A stretch of DNA of 41,096 nucleotides from an uncultured Rikenella sp. (GCF_910577125.1 NZ_CAJTMN010000009.1:1-41096); one strand, 5' to 3'. Counted from the first letter of the stretch, positions 26,127 to 34,958 are shown. Notes: generated by a model not told the origin, from the letters alone. Program-made: numbers and translations.

Positions 26127-27127
26127 AGCTCGATCGGTTGATCCGGTTCAAAGTCGTGCGGAGCAGTCCGCCCCACAATCGATTCCCAAAGCATCGGTGA
26201 TAAACCCGTTCCCGGTCGCTTGGCCGTAAGATTTTCCTCGGTAAACAGCTCCCCCCGCTGAATAGCAGTTGCCGCTACAATCGATTTCCGTGCAATAGGA
26301 ATATTCGGCTGCTCAGCCGGTGCCGGTTCTTTGGTGCCGTTGCCTAAGGCCGATTCCACGGCCCGGATTTGCCGCACCATGGCTGTGAGTTCGTCCGGTT
26401 CGAGCGAGGCTTTGTGATCCGGCCCCGGCAGGTTCCGGTCCAGCGTAAAGTGCTTTTCGATCACGGTCGCTCCCATCGCCACCGCTGCCACGGGTATCTC
26501 GATCCCTTCGGTGTGGTCGGAGTAGCCGACGGGCAGGCCGAACCGTTCGTGCATGGTCTGCATCGCACGCAGATTGACCTGGTCTTTTGGCGCGGGATAT
26601 TCGGTGGTGCAATGCAGTAAGGTAATCCCGTTCCGCGGTGTCCCGAAGCGGGTCAGCACACCGACGGCCGCTTCGATTTCGTCGAGCGTGGCCATCCCGG
26701 TGGACAATATGACCGGTTTACCTGTCAAGCCGATAGCGCGCAGATAAGGGAAGTTCGTAATCTCTCCGCTGGGTACTTTCCACAGGGGCAGTCCTAGCGA
26801 GTCGAGGAAAGCAATGCTTTCCAAGTCGAATGCGGTGGAGAGGAATTCAACGCCTTTGGCGTTGCAATGATCGATGAGGGTGCGATGGTCGTCCGGCGAG
26901 AGCTCGAGCCGCTTGAGCATGGTGTACTGCGACTCTTCGCCGTGACCGAGATTGCGGCTTTGATAGGCGGCCTGCCGGGCGGTTCGGGTCACCAGTTTGT
27001 CGGCCCGAAAGGTCTGGAACTTGACATAGTCCACCCCAGCCGCCGCAGCAGCGTCGACGAGCTGCCGCGCGAGCTCCGGGGAGCCGTTGTGATTGACGCC
27101 GGCTTCGGCGATGATCAGTGTCCTCAT
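26123..27127 (-). CDS. Nonulosonic acid synthase (NeuB/LegI type)
   Basis: A 334-residue enzyme that condenses a six-carbon amino sugar with phosphoenolpyruvate to a nine-carbon acid. The TIM barrel starts TLIIAEAGVNHNGSPELARQLVD, with DYVKFQTF, KVPSGEITNFPYL, STGMATLDEI, LLHCTTEYPAP, YSDHTEGI and IEKHFTLDR. A C-terminal antifreeze-like SAF domain (about 272-334, RKSIVAATAIQRGE) completes the usual length. The frame is open to 27382, but the ATG at 27125-27127 is the family start and overlaps neuD by four bases. Legionaminate is favoured over sialate because legB, legC and a PtmE-like gene are present. Confidence 0.93.
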   Translation of the reverse strand: MRTLIIAEAGVNHNGSPELARQLVDAAAAAGVDYVKFQTFRADKLVTRTARQAAYQSRNLGHGEESQYTMLKRLELSPDDHRTLIDHCNAKGVEFLSTAFDLESIAFLDSLGLPLWKVPSGEITNFPYLRAIGLTGKPVILSTGMATLDEIEAAVGVLTRFGTPRNGITLLHCTTEYPAPKDQVNLRAMQTMHERFGLPVGYSDHTEGIEIPVAAVAMGATVIEKHFTLDRNLPGPDHKASLEPDELTAMVRQIRAVESALGNGTKEPAPAEQPNIPIARKSIVAATAIQRGELFTEENLTAKRPGTGLSPMLWESIVGRTAPHDFEPDQPIEL

Positions 27128-27813
27128 AGTCGTTTCATGAGTATGGCCGGATTGCCGGCATAAATGCCCGGTTCTTTCAAGGTCTTGCGCACGAAAGAGC
27201 CGGCGGCGATGATACTGTCCGGTGCGCTGATCGAGATGCCGTTGAGCAGCACGGACTGAGACCCCAGAAAAACTCCCGGCGCGATCCGGCAGTCGCCGTT
27301 GACCATGGCTCCGGTGGAGATGTGGCAGTAATCGCCGACCGTAGCGTCGTGTTCGATGTTGGCCAGCGTATTGATGATGCATCCTTCGCCGATCGTCGCG
27401 CCGGCATTGACCATGGCGCCGTGTAGCACCACGGTTCCCGCACCCAAAAGGGCGTGTCGCGAAACGTGGGCGGTCGAGGCGACGATGGTGGCGAATTCAC
27501 CATTTGCGTCCATGACACGGGCTGCGATCCGTCGCCGTATCTCTGCGGTTTTGATATGTCCGACGGTGATAATAAACCGGGTGTCGGGTTGTGCGGCCGC
27601 TAATGCCGGGATGTCGTTGTCGGTGCCGATCACGGGATAGCCCAGAACGGTTGTCCCCACTTTATCCGCGGTGTCGAGTATGCCTGCGATTTTCCATTGG
27701 CCGGAAGACTCTGCGGCTTCGATCACCGATTTGCAGTGTCCGCCGCCACCGATCAGAATTAAAGGCTGTAGGGTCGAATCAACCTTGTGCATACCAATCA
27801 TTTGTTTGGGCAT
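27124..27813 (-). CDS. NeuD-like sugar O/N-acetyltransferase (PglD family)
   Basis: A 229-residue protein with an N-terminal Rossmann-like domain (LILIGGGGHCKSVIEAAE) and a C-terminal hexapeptide left-handed beta-helix (GAGTVVLHGAMVNAGATIGEGCIINTLANIEHDATVGDYCHISTG in pieces). His at NIEHDA is the catalytic base in the PglD/NeuD/LegH family. Following LegC it would acetylate the new 4-amino group, which makes it the best LegH candidate; modification of the finished sugar is the alternative. In-frame ATGs at 27801 and 27792 could also be the start. The gene overlaps the deacetylase gene by 14-35 bases depending on the start chosen. Confidence 0.85.
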   Translation of the reverse strand: MPKQMIGMHKVDSTLQPLILIGGGGHCKSVIEAAESSGQWKIAGILDTADKVGTTVLGYPVIGTDNDIPALAAAQPDTRFIITVGHIKTAEIRRRIAARVMDANGEFATIVASTAHVSRHALLGAGTVVLHGAMVNAGATIGEGCIINTLANIEHDATVGDYCHISTGAMVNGDCRIAPGVFLGSQSVLLNGISISAPDSIIAAGSFVRKTLKEPGIYAGNPAILMKRL

Positions 27814-28771
27814 CTCTGCTTTTCGGAATATCGTTTGTGTCGAGGCGCGGTAACGTAAACAGTGAATCCTCGGAAAGATCGGCCACTTTTACTGTGGTGG
27901 TAAACCCAGCCGCACAACCGTATTTCCGGAGCAAATCCAGTGTATCTTCGTTATATCCTCCATACGGATAACAAATGGTCCAGTCCCCTGTATAACGTGA
28001 TCCGTAAATGTCCTTGATAAACCGAATCGAAAGGTCGATCTCTCGTTCCTGTTGTTCTTTCGGCAGGGAGTTAAACCAAAAATGGTCGTACCCATGTGAA
28101 CCGATGTGCATGCCGGCGTCAACCATACACTGCATCTGTTCCCGGGTCATATATAGCTCACGGGAAAAAGTTTCCGGATTGATCCCGACTATTCGGGTAA
28201 AAAGTGAGTCAGTCATTTGGGTCCTGACTTCTAATGGCAGCTCAACTTGGAGTAATCGTTTGATGAAGAGTACTTCCGGAGTGTCGAAACGATCGAATCC
28301 TGCCAGTCTCTGGTAGTAACTTTCGAGCGTGTCCAACTCGTATCCCTCTCTGCCATACTGTTCTAACAGGATACGGATATGGTTAATAATCTCCTTCGGG
28401 GTACTTCCTGAAGCTAATATAAAGTGTATCTTATTGACATCCAGTACTGTATTCTCTGTCAGTGCTTTGATCGGAGCAAAAAAGGAACCTTGTATGTTAC
28501 GGTTTTTCAAAATTGGGAATACCGTAGTAAAATGATCGGTATAACCGTCATCGAAAGTGAGCAACACGGCTTTTGGCGGCAGTGGCTCACCACCGGGGCG
28601 GCCTGCGGCGATAACCTGTTCCATCGTTACCGGCACATAGTGTTTCCGCAGGTATTCTACCTGTTCGATAAAGAGTGTCCGGTCCAGCCCGTGTATAGCC
28701 GGGTATCGCGAGTGTTTCAAGTCTCGGACGTAGTGGTACATGACCACCGTCACTTTTTGGTTCCCTATCAT
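27779..28771 (-). CDS. Polysaccharide deacetylase family protein (CE4 fold)
   Basis: A 330-residue protein with the NodB-type motifs VVMYHYVRD, LLTFDDGYTDHF (TFDDG with the metal-binding Asp) and IGSHGYDHFWF, plus a late YPYGGYNEDTLDLL. Enzymes of this fold remove acetyl groups from N-acetylated sugars with a divalent metal. No signal peptide is visible, so it probably acts in the cytoplasm on a small sugar intermediate instead of a polymer. It is bound to the GNAT-like gene by a 4-base overlap. Removing one N-acetyl group would open an amine for another acyl group, which fits the adjacent carrier-protein genes; this link is an inference. Confidence 0.82.
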   Translation of the reverse strand: MIGNQKVTVVMYHYVRDLKHSRYPAIHGLDRTLFIEQVEYLRKHYVPVTMEQVIAAGRPGGEPLPPKAVLLTFDDGYTDHFTTVFPILKNRNIQGSFFAPIKALTENTVLDVNKIHFILASGSTPKEIINHIRILLEQYGREGYELDTLESYYQRLAGFDRFDTPEVLFIKRLLQVELPLEVRTQMTDSLFTRIVGINPETFSRELYMTREQMQCMVDAGMHIGSHGYDHFWFNSLPKEQQEREIDLSIRFIKDIYGSRYTGDWTICYPYGGYNEDTLDLLRKYGCAAGFTTTVKVADLSEDSLFTLPRLDTNDIPKSRDAQTNDWYAQG

Positions 28772-29793
28772 ATCCTGGCAGGTAATACGTTCGGTCGGTC
28801 TTGATCGCCGTCGCCTTTAAAAATCACGAACTGGTGGTCTGTCGGCGTATGTGCACATTCCAATCGTACATTTTTCTGTACGAAGGATTCGAAATAATTT
28901 GGAATGATAAGCTGAGAGTTATCGGGGTCAAGTTCCTCAAAGCCAATCCTATGGAAATGAATCGGATCAATTCCATAGTTCAAACAGTCTATGTATTCCG
29001 CATTTTCATCTTGCAATAATTGCTGGATGGCATCGTCTATTCGCGGAAGTTTTTCCACAGCACCGTATATATCGACGATTCGGATGCATCTTGCTTCTTG
29101 TGCCTCCACCGTGCGAGTGATTAGGATTGTTTGTAGCTCTTCGTTCACAAAAATCCCTTTGAAATCGTACTGATAGACTGGATGGCCAGAGTATCGAGTC
29201 TGTAAATAACCGATATTCTTGACTGGATGGTACGGATACCGAATCGTTTCCGCCGCACGATGATCTACTGTGGCGATACGTACTGTGCGGTTTTTATCTC
29301 TTGTTGCAGCTTTTTTTCTGACATTAGCGGGTATTTGTGCAATTCGATAATCGTTTATCGTGTCGTTCAGTATATAATATTGATGTAAATAACCCAAAGT
29401 CAGCTTAGCAGCCTGGTAAAATTGTTTGGCAATGGAACTGATTCCACTGACAGCATATGTTTTGAAGTTGGGCAGTTTGGTAATACGTTTCCAAAGAAAA
29501 ACGCCGAGTAATTTGATTTCGTCATTTGTAATGTCATCCCGTACTTTCCAGAGTGCTCCATAATAAGTGCCGGGATCCGATGCCAACGGAATATATCCAA
29601 AGACACCGTCGATCTCTCCGGATACCGTGTTGCGGGCCACCAGAAAATGATATGACCCGTCCTCTGCGCGATGCTGAAAATCAAGTAACGTATCCGATAC
29701 AGCCAATGCGTGCCCTTTTTTCCAATGACAATCGATAAAGTGTTTCAACTTTCCCTTTTCAGCAGCCGTACAGGGATGTATTTCGTATATCAT
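28768..29793 (-). CDS. Uncharacterised GNAT-like acyltransferase
   Basis: A 341-residue soluble protein without a clear close family. The N-terminal half (about 1-140) has the rhythm of a GNAT domain: a substrate segment with KKGHALAVSDTLLDFQH, then the strand pair HFLVARNTVSGEIDGVFGYIP. The C-terminal half has a second mixed alpha/beta part (YDFKGIFVNEELQTILITRTVE, ending in HQFVIFKGDGDQDRP), so it may be a tandem GNAT or FemAB-like arrangement. It overlaps the acyl carrier protein gene and the deacetylase gene by four bases each. I infer that it moves an acyl group from the carrier protein to a sugar. The fold call is tentative. Confidence 0.5.
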   Translation of the reverse strand: MIYEIHPCTAAEKGKLKHFIDCHWKKGHALAVSDTLLDFQHRAEDGSYHFLVARNTVSGEIDGVFGYIPLASDPGTYYGALWKVRDDITNDEIKLLGVFLWKRITKLPNFKTYAVSGISSIAKQFYQAAKLTLGYLHQYYILNDTINDYRIAQIPANVRKKAATRDKNRTVRIATVDHRAAETIRYPYHPVKNIGYLQTRYSGHPVYQYDFKGIFVNEELQTILITRTVEAQEARCIRIVDIYGAVEKLPRIDDAIQQLLQDENAEYIDCLNYGIDPIHFHRIGFEELDPDNSQLIIPNYFESFVQKNVRLECAHTPTDHQFVIFKGDGDQDRPNVLPARI

Positions 29794-30011
29794 GACCGTT
29801 TCTTTAAGAGAATCGCTTCGATTTGGTCGAGAGACTTCATGGCGGCAATCTCTTCCGGTTCGAACTCTACGCCCATTTCCATTTCCAATTCAATGGTTAG
29901 GTTCAGGTGGCGGAGTGAGTCCCAACGGTCGCAGGTGGCTGTAGATATTCCGTCTTCGATCTCGGGCAGTCCGAAAACACGGGCCATGATAGCTTTAATC
30001 TGCTCTTTCAT
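29790..30011 (-). CDS. Acyl carrier protein
   Basis: A 73-residue acidic protein with the phosphopantetheine attachment site Trp-Asp-Ser-Leu (Ser32) at the start of helix 2 and the normal carrier-protein helix pattern (VFGLPEIEDGI, IELEMEMGVEF, SLDQIEAIL). It is not the fatty-acid carrier, which lies near fab genes in most genomes, because it is fused into this operon: one base after the FkbH-like gene and overlapping the GNAT-like gene by four. It should hold the acyl or glyceryl group for sugar decoration. Confidence 0.87.
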   Translation of the reverse strand: MKEQIKAIMARVFGLPEIEDGISTATCDRWDSLRHLNLTIELEMEMGVEFEPEEIAAMKSLDQIEAILLKKRS

Positions 30012-31589
30012 TTATTGTTCAATTATGGTGTAATTGTCATTTTGACAGGCGATAAGATCTTCGGGCTTTAGCAGATACTCACCGTCGTCTGTTCCTTTGA
30101 ATCCAAGTTTCGGATAAAAATCGGCAACTTGTGTATTTTTAGCCGTCGGCCGATAGTTGGCCCGGATTGAGGTCACGCGTCCGGAAAAAAGACCTTGCAG
30201 TACATGGTTAGCAAAGGCGTATTCTATCCCTTTTCCCAGTATCCGGCAACTCATTAAGAAAGTGTCGATCACGGCAGTCTGCGAATCCTCAAAAGTAAGA
30301 ATCATCAGCCCGGTTATCCCGTTGTCGCCGAATTTATCCGCTACGCTTAATGTGATTACCTGTGCTCCTGTACGTATGAGTTCTTGTATGTCTGCGTCGG
30401 TATAACGTTGTGTCGTCAGGTTGAACTGATTGGTTTTTTGGGTCATTTGGGCAACTCGTTCGATGGTCAGAGGAGTTGCCTCTGCGATGGTCAACCGAAT
30501 TTCCAGGCTGCGGACATAGTCGTTGAAGTCGGTAAACAAGGCCTGCTGGTTGTCTCGCAGCGCTTTGATCTTATACTGTTCGGTTTTGCCTTTGTCTTCA
30601 TCCGTGAGAGCGTAAACCGTGAAATACCTTTCGGTAAGGTGCCCGGCGAATGCGGGCAGTTGATAGGGGTGGTCTGGAAAGTCCGGTACAATGACTTCCG
30701 GAAGGAGCCCACGAACTAATTCACGCTCTGTAGGATTGTCGTCGATAAAAACGATACTGTCTAACCCTATATTCAATTCCTGAGCGATTTCACGGATGTT
30801 GGAGGCTTTGTCTTGCCAATTGATGCGTATGGCGGCAAAATGTTCCTCGCGCAGCAGATTGACCGGATGTTCGCGCCACAGTTCTCGGACGTCCGCTTCG
30901 TTGTTCTTGCTGCACAGGGCCAGTATGACTCCGCTTCTGGAGAGTTCCAGAATGTATTGTTGGAAGGCCAGATAAGCATTGCCGGGATAATCGCCGCCGA
31001 TTTTGACTCCGGGCACACCGTCTTCGCCTAATATACCTCCCCACAAGGTATTGTCTAAATCGAGCACCAGGCATTTTTCCCGTTTTAGTTCGATGACCTG
31101 TGTCTGGCGTTCGAACCATTGGCCGAAAGCAGGTGCCAATCGCGGGTTGACCGGCATTTGCGAGAGGAAATAGTATTTCCAATCGATCCATTCTTCACGA
31201 GGATAATCTGTTATAAAACTTGCAAAATCAATGATTTTCAGATTGGGATACTTATCCGCAAGCGCATAAAGCGTATCGTTGTATTCTCGCGTCGCAAGTG
31301 CCGCCTTATCGCGAGCAGTCACCCGGAAAGGAAACAAATTGCGCATAGTCAGTGCGATCATCATCTTACCTGCCTCGATCTGCCCCAGAGTCAGTTGTAG
31401 CCGGTTGGCATAAGTTGCGATCTCTGCTGCGGCGACTTCAGGATCGGCTTTATATGGAGCCAGGTAGCACCATATGTACCGATCTGTTTCGTGCGGTATA
31501 ACAGAAATGTCTTCATAACCGGAAAAAGTTGCTTCTACTCCTTGAAACAACCTCTCTACCGTCATATTCCTGAATACGAAATATCTCAT
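30012..31589 (-). CDS. FkbH-like HAD-superfamily protein (HAD-IIIC) with C-terminal GNAT-like domain
   Basis: A 525-residue protein. Residues 1-165 form an SGNH-like N-terminal region. The HAD domain has CLVLDLDNTLWGGILGEDG (Asp177 and Asp179), LCSKNNEADV and SIVFIDDNPTERE, which are typical of FkbH. The C-terminal 170 residues (MTQKTNQFNLTTQRYT, VADKFGDNGITGL, FLMSCRILGKGIEYAF) match the acyltransferase-like end of this family. FkbH proteins take a three-carbon unit from 1,3-bisphosphoglycerate, remove phosphate and load a glyceryl group on a carrier protein. The next gene encodes such a carrier. The known cases are in polyketide pathways; use in a sugar locus is inferred. Confidence 0.87.
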   Translation of the reverse strand: MRYFVFRNMTVERLFQGVEATFSGYEDISVIPHETDRYIWCYLAPYKADPEVAAAEIATYANRLQLTLGQIEAGKMMIALTMRNLFPFRVTARDKAALATREYNDTLYALADKYPNLKIIDFASFITDYPREEWIDWKYYFLSQMPVNPRLAPAFGQWFERQTQVIELKREKCLVLDLDNTLWGGILGEDGVPGVKIGGDYPGNAYLAFQQYILELSRSGVILALCSKNNEADVRELWREHPVNLLREEHFAAIRINWQDKASNIREIAQELNIGLDSIVFIDDNPTERELVRGLLPEVIVPDFPDHPYQLPAFAGHLTERYFTVYALTDEDKGKTEQYKIKALRDNQQALFTDFNDYVRSLEIRLTIAEATPLTIERVAQMTQKTNQFNLTTQRYTDADIQELIRTGAQVITLSVADKFGDNGITGLMILTFEDSQTAVIDTFLMSCRILGKGIEYAFANHVLQGLFSGRVTSIRANYRPTAKNTQVADFYPKLGFKGTDDGEYLLKPEDLIACQNDNYTIIEQ

Positions 31590-31731
31590 CGCTTGATTTC
31601 AATTATCCATAGATTTATAAGCGGTAACGAAATGTCCGTCAAATGCCTTGAATAAGTATGGATTTAAGCAGGAGATAGCATTTGGCTTAATTACTATCTC
31701 TATGGAATATCAAGTTGTAAATTGAATCGGA
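31590..31731 (-). other. Intergenic gap with hairpin between legC and the FkbH-like gene
   Basis: A 142-base AT-rich gap in an otherwise tightly packed operon. It contains a 7-bp inverted repeat, GAGATAG (31672-31678) and CTATCTC (31694-31700), with a 15-base loop. No TAnnTTTG box was found. It may be an attenuator, a processing site or a scar of gene loss. Confidence 0.35.
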
Positions 31732-32895
31732 TTATAGTCGTACCGAGCTGGGGAGGTTGACGACGCGGTCGGCGAACCATTCGGCCGTGGAAAGATCGCC
31801 GCATTCCGCTCCGGCGAACATCGGAAGTCGGTTCATCAGCTCCCAAATCGGACGGGTCATCACCCCGTTGTCATTGGTCTGGGTCAGGAACTCGATCTGT
31901 GCCTCGTGATCCGGCAGAATCACGGCGTTGAGCCAATAGTTGCTCCGGGTATCGGCCGGTTCGCCGAAAAATTCGATGCCGGCCGGCCGGTTTCCGAAGT
32001 AATCGGCATATTCGGCCGCCACCGCCCGCTTCGAGTCGATATAGGCCGGCAGACATTCCAATTGTGCGCAGCCCAAGGCGGCATTGATGTTCGGCATCCG
32101 ATAGTTGTACCCCACCGCGTCGTGTACGAATTCCCATCGGTGCGGCACTTTGGCTTGCGTGGTCAGGTGTTTGGCCCGCTCGGCCAGCTCGATGTTTTCT
32201 TCGTTGAAGAGGAGCATCCCGCCGCCGCCCGTGGTGATGGTCTTGTTGCCGTTGAAGCTCAGCACGCCGACACGGCCGAAAAGGCCCGTGTGTCGTCCTT
32301 TGTAGAGCGATCCGATACTCTCTGCCGCATCTTCCACCAGCTCGATGTGCCACTCCCGACACAAAGCGACCAGCTCGTCCAGGTGTACCGGATGGCCGAA
32401 GGTGTGCATCGGCAAACAAGCTTTGATCCTCCGTCCCGTACGTCGGTTATAGCACTGTCCGTCGCGTATCGCGGCGTGTCCGGCCAGCCATTCGGCCGTT
32501 TTCTTCGGCGAGAGGCCCATGGTGTCGCGGTCCACGTCCACGAACACCGGATGCGCCCCGCAGTACGAGATCGCGTTGGCTGTGGCGATAAAGGTCAGCG
32601 GCTGGGTGATCACCTCGTCTCCGCGCTCCACGCCGGCCAGCATCAGGGCCACGTGCAGGGCATTCGTGCCGCTGACGCATACCACGGCCCGGGCTGCTCC
32701 CGTATAGGCCGCGATATCCCGCTCGAACCGGTTGACGAACTCGCCTACGCTGGAGACGAAGGTGGTGTCGATACATTCGTTCAGGTATTTCTTCTCGTTC
32801 CCGGAGAAGGTCGCGGCATGCAGCGGCACGAACCCCTGTGCGGCGTAAGCGGGATACATCCCTTTGATTTGCTCGATGATCTGTCGGTAATCCAC
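31732..32895 (-). CDS. legC: LegC family nucleotide-sugar aminotransferase (DegT/DnrJ/EryC1)
   Basis: A 387-residue PLP aminotransferase. It would aminate C4 of the 4-keto-6-deoxy-GlcNAc nucleotide in the legionaminate pathway. The segment VPLHAATFSGNEKKYLNECIDTTFVSSVGEFVNRFE near the start is the hallmark of the LegC subfamily. DEVITQPLTFIATANAI, EDAAESIGS (PLP Asp) and SFNGNKTITTGGGGML (catalytic Lys) follow the DegT pattern. The start codon is GTG at 32895, which gives the family-like MDYRQIIEQIKGMYP; the next ATG (32859) would remove this conserved part. It is the first gene of the locus, only 20 bases from a perfect -7 box. Confidence 0.93.
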   Translation of the reverse strand: MDYRQIIEQIKGMYPAYAAQGFVPLHAATFSGNEKKYLNECIDTTFVSSVGEFVNRFERDIAAYTGAARAVVCVSGTNALHVALMLAGVERGDEVITQPLTFIATANAISYCGAHPVFVDVDRDTMGLSPKKTAEWLAGHAAIRDGQCYNRRTGRRIKACLPMHTFGHPVHLDELVALCREWHIELVEDAAESIGSLYKGRHTGLFGRVGVLSFNGNKTITTGGGGMLLFNEENIELAERAKHLTTQAKVPHRWEFVHDAVGYNYRMPNINAALGCAQLECLPAYIDSKRAVAAEYADYFGNRPAGIEFFGEPADTRSNYWLNAVILPDHEAQIEFLTQTNDNGVMTRPIWELMNRLPMFAGAECGDLSTAEWFADRVVNLPSSVRL

Positions 32896-32914
32896 GGAAT
32901 TTCGGTTTATCTTA

Positions 32915-32922
32915 CAAAGATA
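32915..32922 (-). promoter_or_regulatory. Main promoter -7 box of the glycan locus
   Basis: A perfect TATCTTTG on the minus strand in the gap between the broken permease and legC. The expected start of transcription lies only some 13 bases before the GTG of legC, so the leader is very short. No clear -33 TTTG at 19 bases was seen. Confidence 0.65.
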
Positions 32923-32982
32923 GGCCTTTCTGCGATATCCTGAACGGATTTCTCAGTTGATTTTCCGTAGTGTGTCCGCACG

Positions 32983-34958
32983 CTATTTCCGCAGCACATC
33001 CACCGGGTTGGCCCGTGCCGTTCTCCACGACTGCCACAGGACCGAACCTCCGGCAATCAACAGCGCCGCCGCTCCTGCCAGCACGAAGATCGTCCACGAC
33101 AGCGGTATCCGATAGGCATATCCCGCCAGCCACCCCCTCATCAGATACCCGATCACCGGCACCGCCACGACGAAAGCCACCCCGACTAATTTCAGAAACG
33201 CCGCCATCACTCGCGTCAGCGCCTGTCGGGAAGTCGAGCCGAACACCTTCCGCACCGCCACCTCTCGTTCCCGCTGGCGCATGAAGTAGGTCGCCATAGC
33301 CAGCATCCCGAGGGCCGAAATCACGATCGCCAGCAGCGCAAATACCCCCACCATCTCACCCATCCGCTGTTGGGTGAGATACTGGTTGTCGATGTCCTGT
33401 TGCAGGAAACGGCCATTGAAATAGTTCCCTCCCGCATGTCGGTTGTAGACCTCCGCGATTCGGTCCATCGCCGCGAAGTTCAGCCCTCCGGTTACCCGAA
33501 TCAGGATTTTCCGCCCCACATAACCCGGTTTGAGAGAGACCAGCACCGGAGCGATCTGTTGGCTGAAGTCGTCGATATGGAAATCCCGCAGCCGCCCCGT
33601 GATGACAAAGCGGTGCCGTTCGTTTTCGGCCCGCGTATATTCTATGGCATCGTCCGCCAGCTCCAGATCGCGCCAGGCGGCGTCGGTCAACCACACCTGC
33701 CTTCCGTTCGGTCCGCGCCGTCCGGTCTCCTGAGTTGGGCGAATGCCCAGCACTGTCAGAAAAGCCGTATCCCCGTCGAATCCCCGCAAATCGTGCAATT
33801 TGCCTTCGGTGTCGAAATGGCCGTAATATCCGTTGTGGGCCCCCACTCCCGGCGCGGCGAAGGCAAACGAGACCGCCATGACTCCCGGAATTGACATCAA
33901 CTCGCCTCGTACAGCGTCCCGTTGCGAGGCCGTAAAACGGTTTTTACAGAAAAGCCCGCGAACAGACTGCCTCGCGATCCTCCCAGGAGCCTCCGCATGG
34001 CGACCTCTTGAGCCCGAAAGCCGCTCTGGGCCACCGACAGGTTGATGTAATTGATGACGGCGAAGAGGAGGATCAGCGCAGCCGTCGTGCCGAGAATCAG
34101 CAGGTAGGTGCGGGTGTTGGAACGGGTGCCTCGGCCGGGAATCGGACTGAGGTAGACCTCTTTCAACGGGCAGAGCCGCGGATGATTCAGGTGCTTCGAC
34201 TGGAAAAGATCCAATTGAAGATCTTCCTGCACCAGGCGGTTCAGCTCTGCGGTGTCGAGCCGGGCCGCGAGGTCGCTGTTGGATCGGCCCAACAGATAAA
34301 GTCCGAAGTCATAGTTTCCGTTGATGACAGCCATTTGGGACGGGTCGTCTATCCCATACGCTATCGCGTACGCTTTTTCGGCCGGCAGCAGGATGTCGGA
34401 GCTCTGGAAAGCGGTCTGTTCGAAGTCGTCCACCACGCCGCTTACGGTGAGGTCGTTGTTGCCGATGTGCAGCGTCTGTCCCATCGCCGGCTCGTTTCCG
34501 AAGAGCCGCCGGGCGAACCGGCGGGTCAGAACGACGTCGCGCGGGGTCTGCATGGCGGTAGCGGGCGACCCCTCGACGAAGGGATAGGAGAAGATGGAGA
34601 AAAAGGAGGAGTCGACGAAGAGTCCGTCGGCGGTGTTCTCCTCGGTGGTGAATCCGCTGACGGGCGCGACGGTGAGATCGCAGGCGTGGATGCGGGTAAA
34701 GGCTTCGATTTCCGGATACCGTGTCGCTATCGCGGCCCCCAAGGCGGGCGGCAGGTTCGATCCTTCGGCGTATTCGACCCGGAAGATCCGATCTTTGTTG
34801 GCCTGAAAATCGTCGACCGACAACTCGTCCTGCACGTAGAGTCCGATGAGCATGACGAACATCAGCGAGACGGCGAATCCGAAGATGTTGATAGCGGTAA
34901 AGAGCTTGTTCCGCTGCAGGAAGTTCCGGAAAGACTTCAGTTGGAGAAAATTGCTCAT
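32983..34958 (-). pseudogene. MacB/FtsX-type ABC transporter permease, broken by internal deletion and frame change
   Basis: Two reading parts belong to one protein. The upstream part (34958 to 33897, 353 codons) has the first membrane helix (FTAINIFGFAVSLMFVMLIGLYV), a periplasmic MacB-type domain, the second helix and the conserved EVAMRRLLGGSRGSLFAGF, then ends after an unrelated tail. The downstream part (33900 to 32983) starts inside the second periplasmic domain and has the last three helices with EVAVRKVFGSTSRQAL. In the minus-strand frame of the second part the sequence continues upstream as NRFTASQRDAVRGELMSIPGV, a normal domain start. Compared with intact homologues of about 780 residues, roughly 130 residues (helices 3-4 and the linker) are missing at the join near 33940-33957. 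The function would have been efflux or stress transport. An assembly fault is the alternative. Confidence 0.75.

Noticed and set aside
26123..27127. Sialic acid (Neu5Ac) synthesis as the purpose of neuB, neuC and the cytidylyltransferase
   Set aside because: The same operon set includes LegC and a LegB-type dehydratase as well as a PtmE-like protein, which are not needed for Neu5Ac and point to a deoxy, diamino nonulosonate. Sequence alone cannot fully exclude sialate.
31906..32943. A 345-codon open frame on the plus strand opposite legC
   Set aside because: No motif, and legC is a complete enzyme gene with a promoter in the right place.
32983..33900. Annotation of the downstream permease part as a separate short permease gene
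   Set aside because: It would start with TTG in the middle of a periplasmic domain, has no promoter, and its frame continues upstream with conserved sequence; it is the second half of a broken gene.
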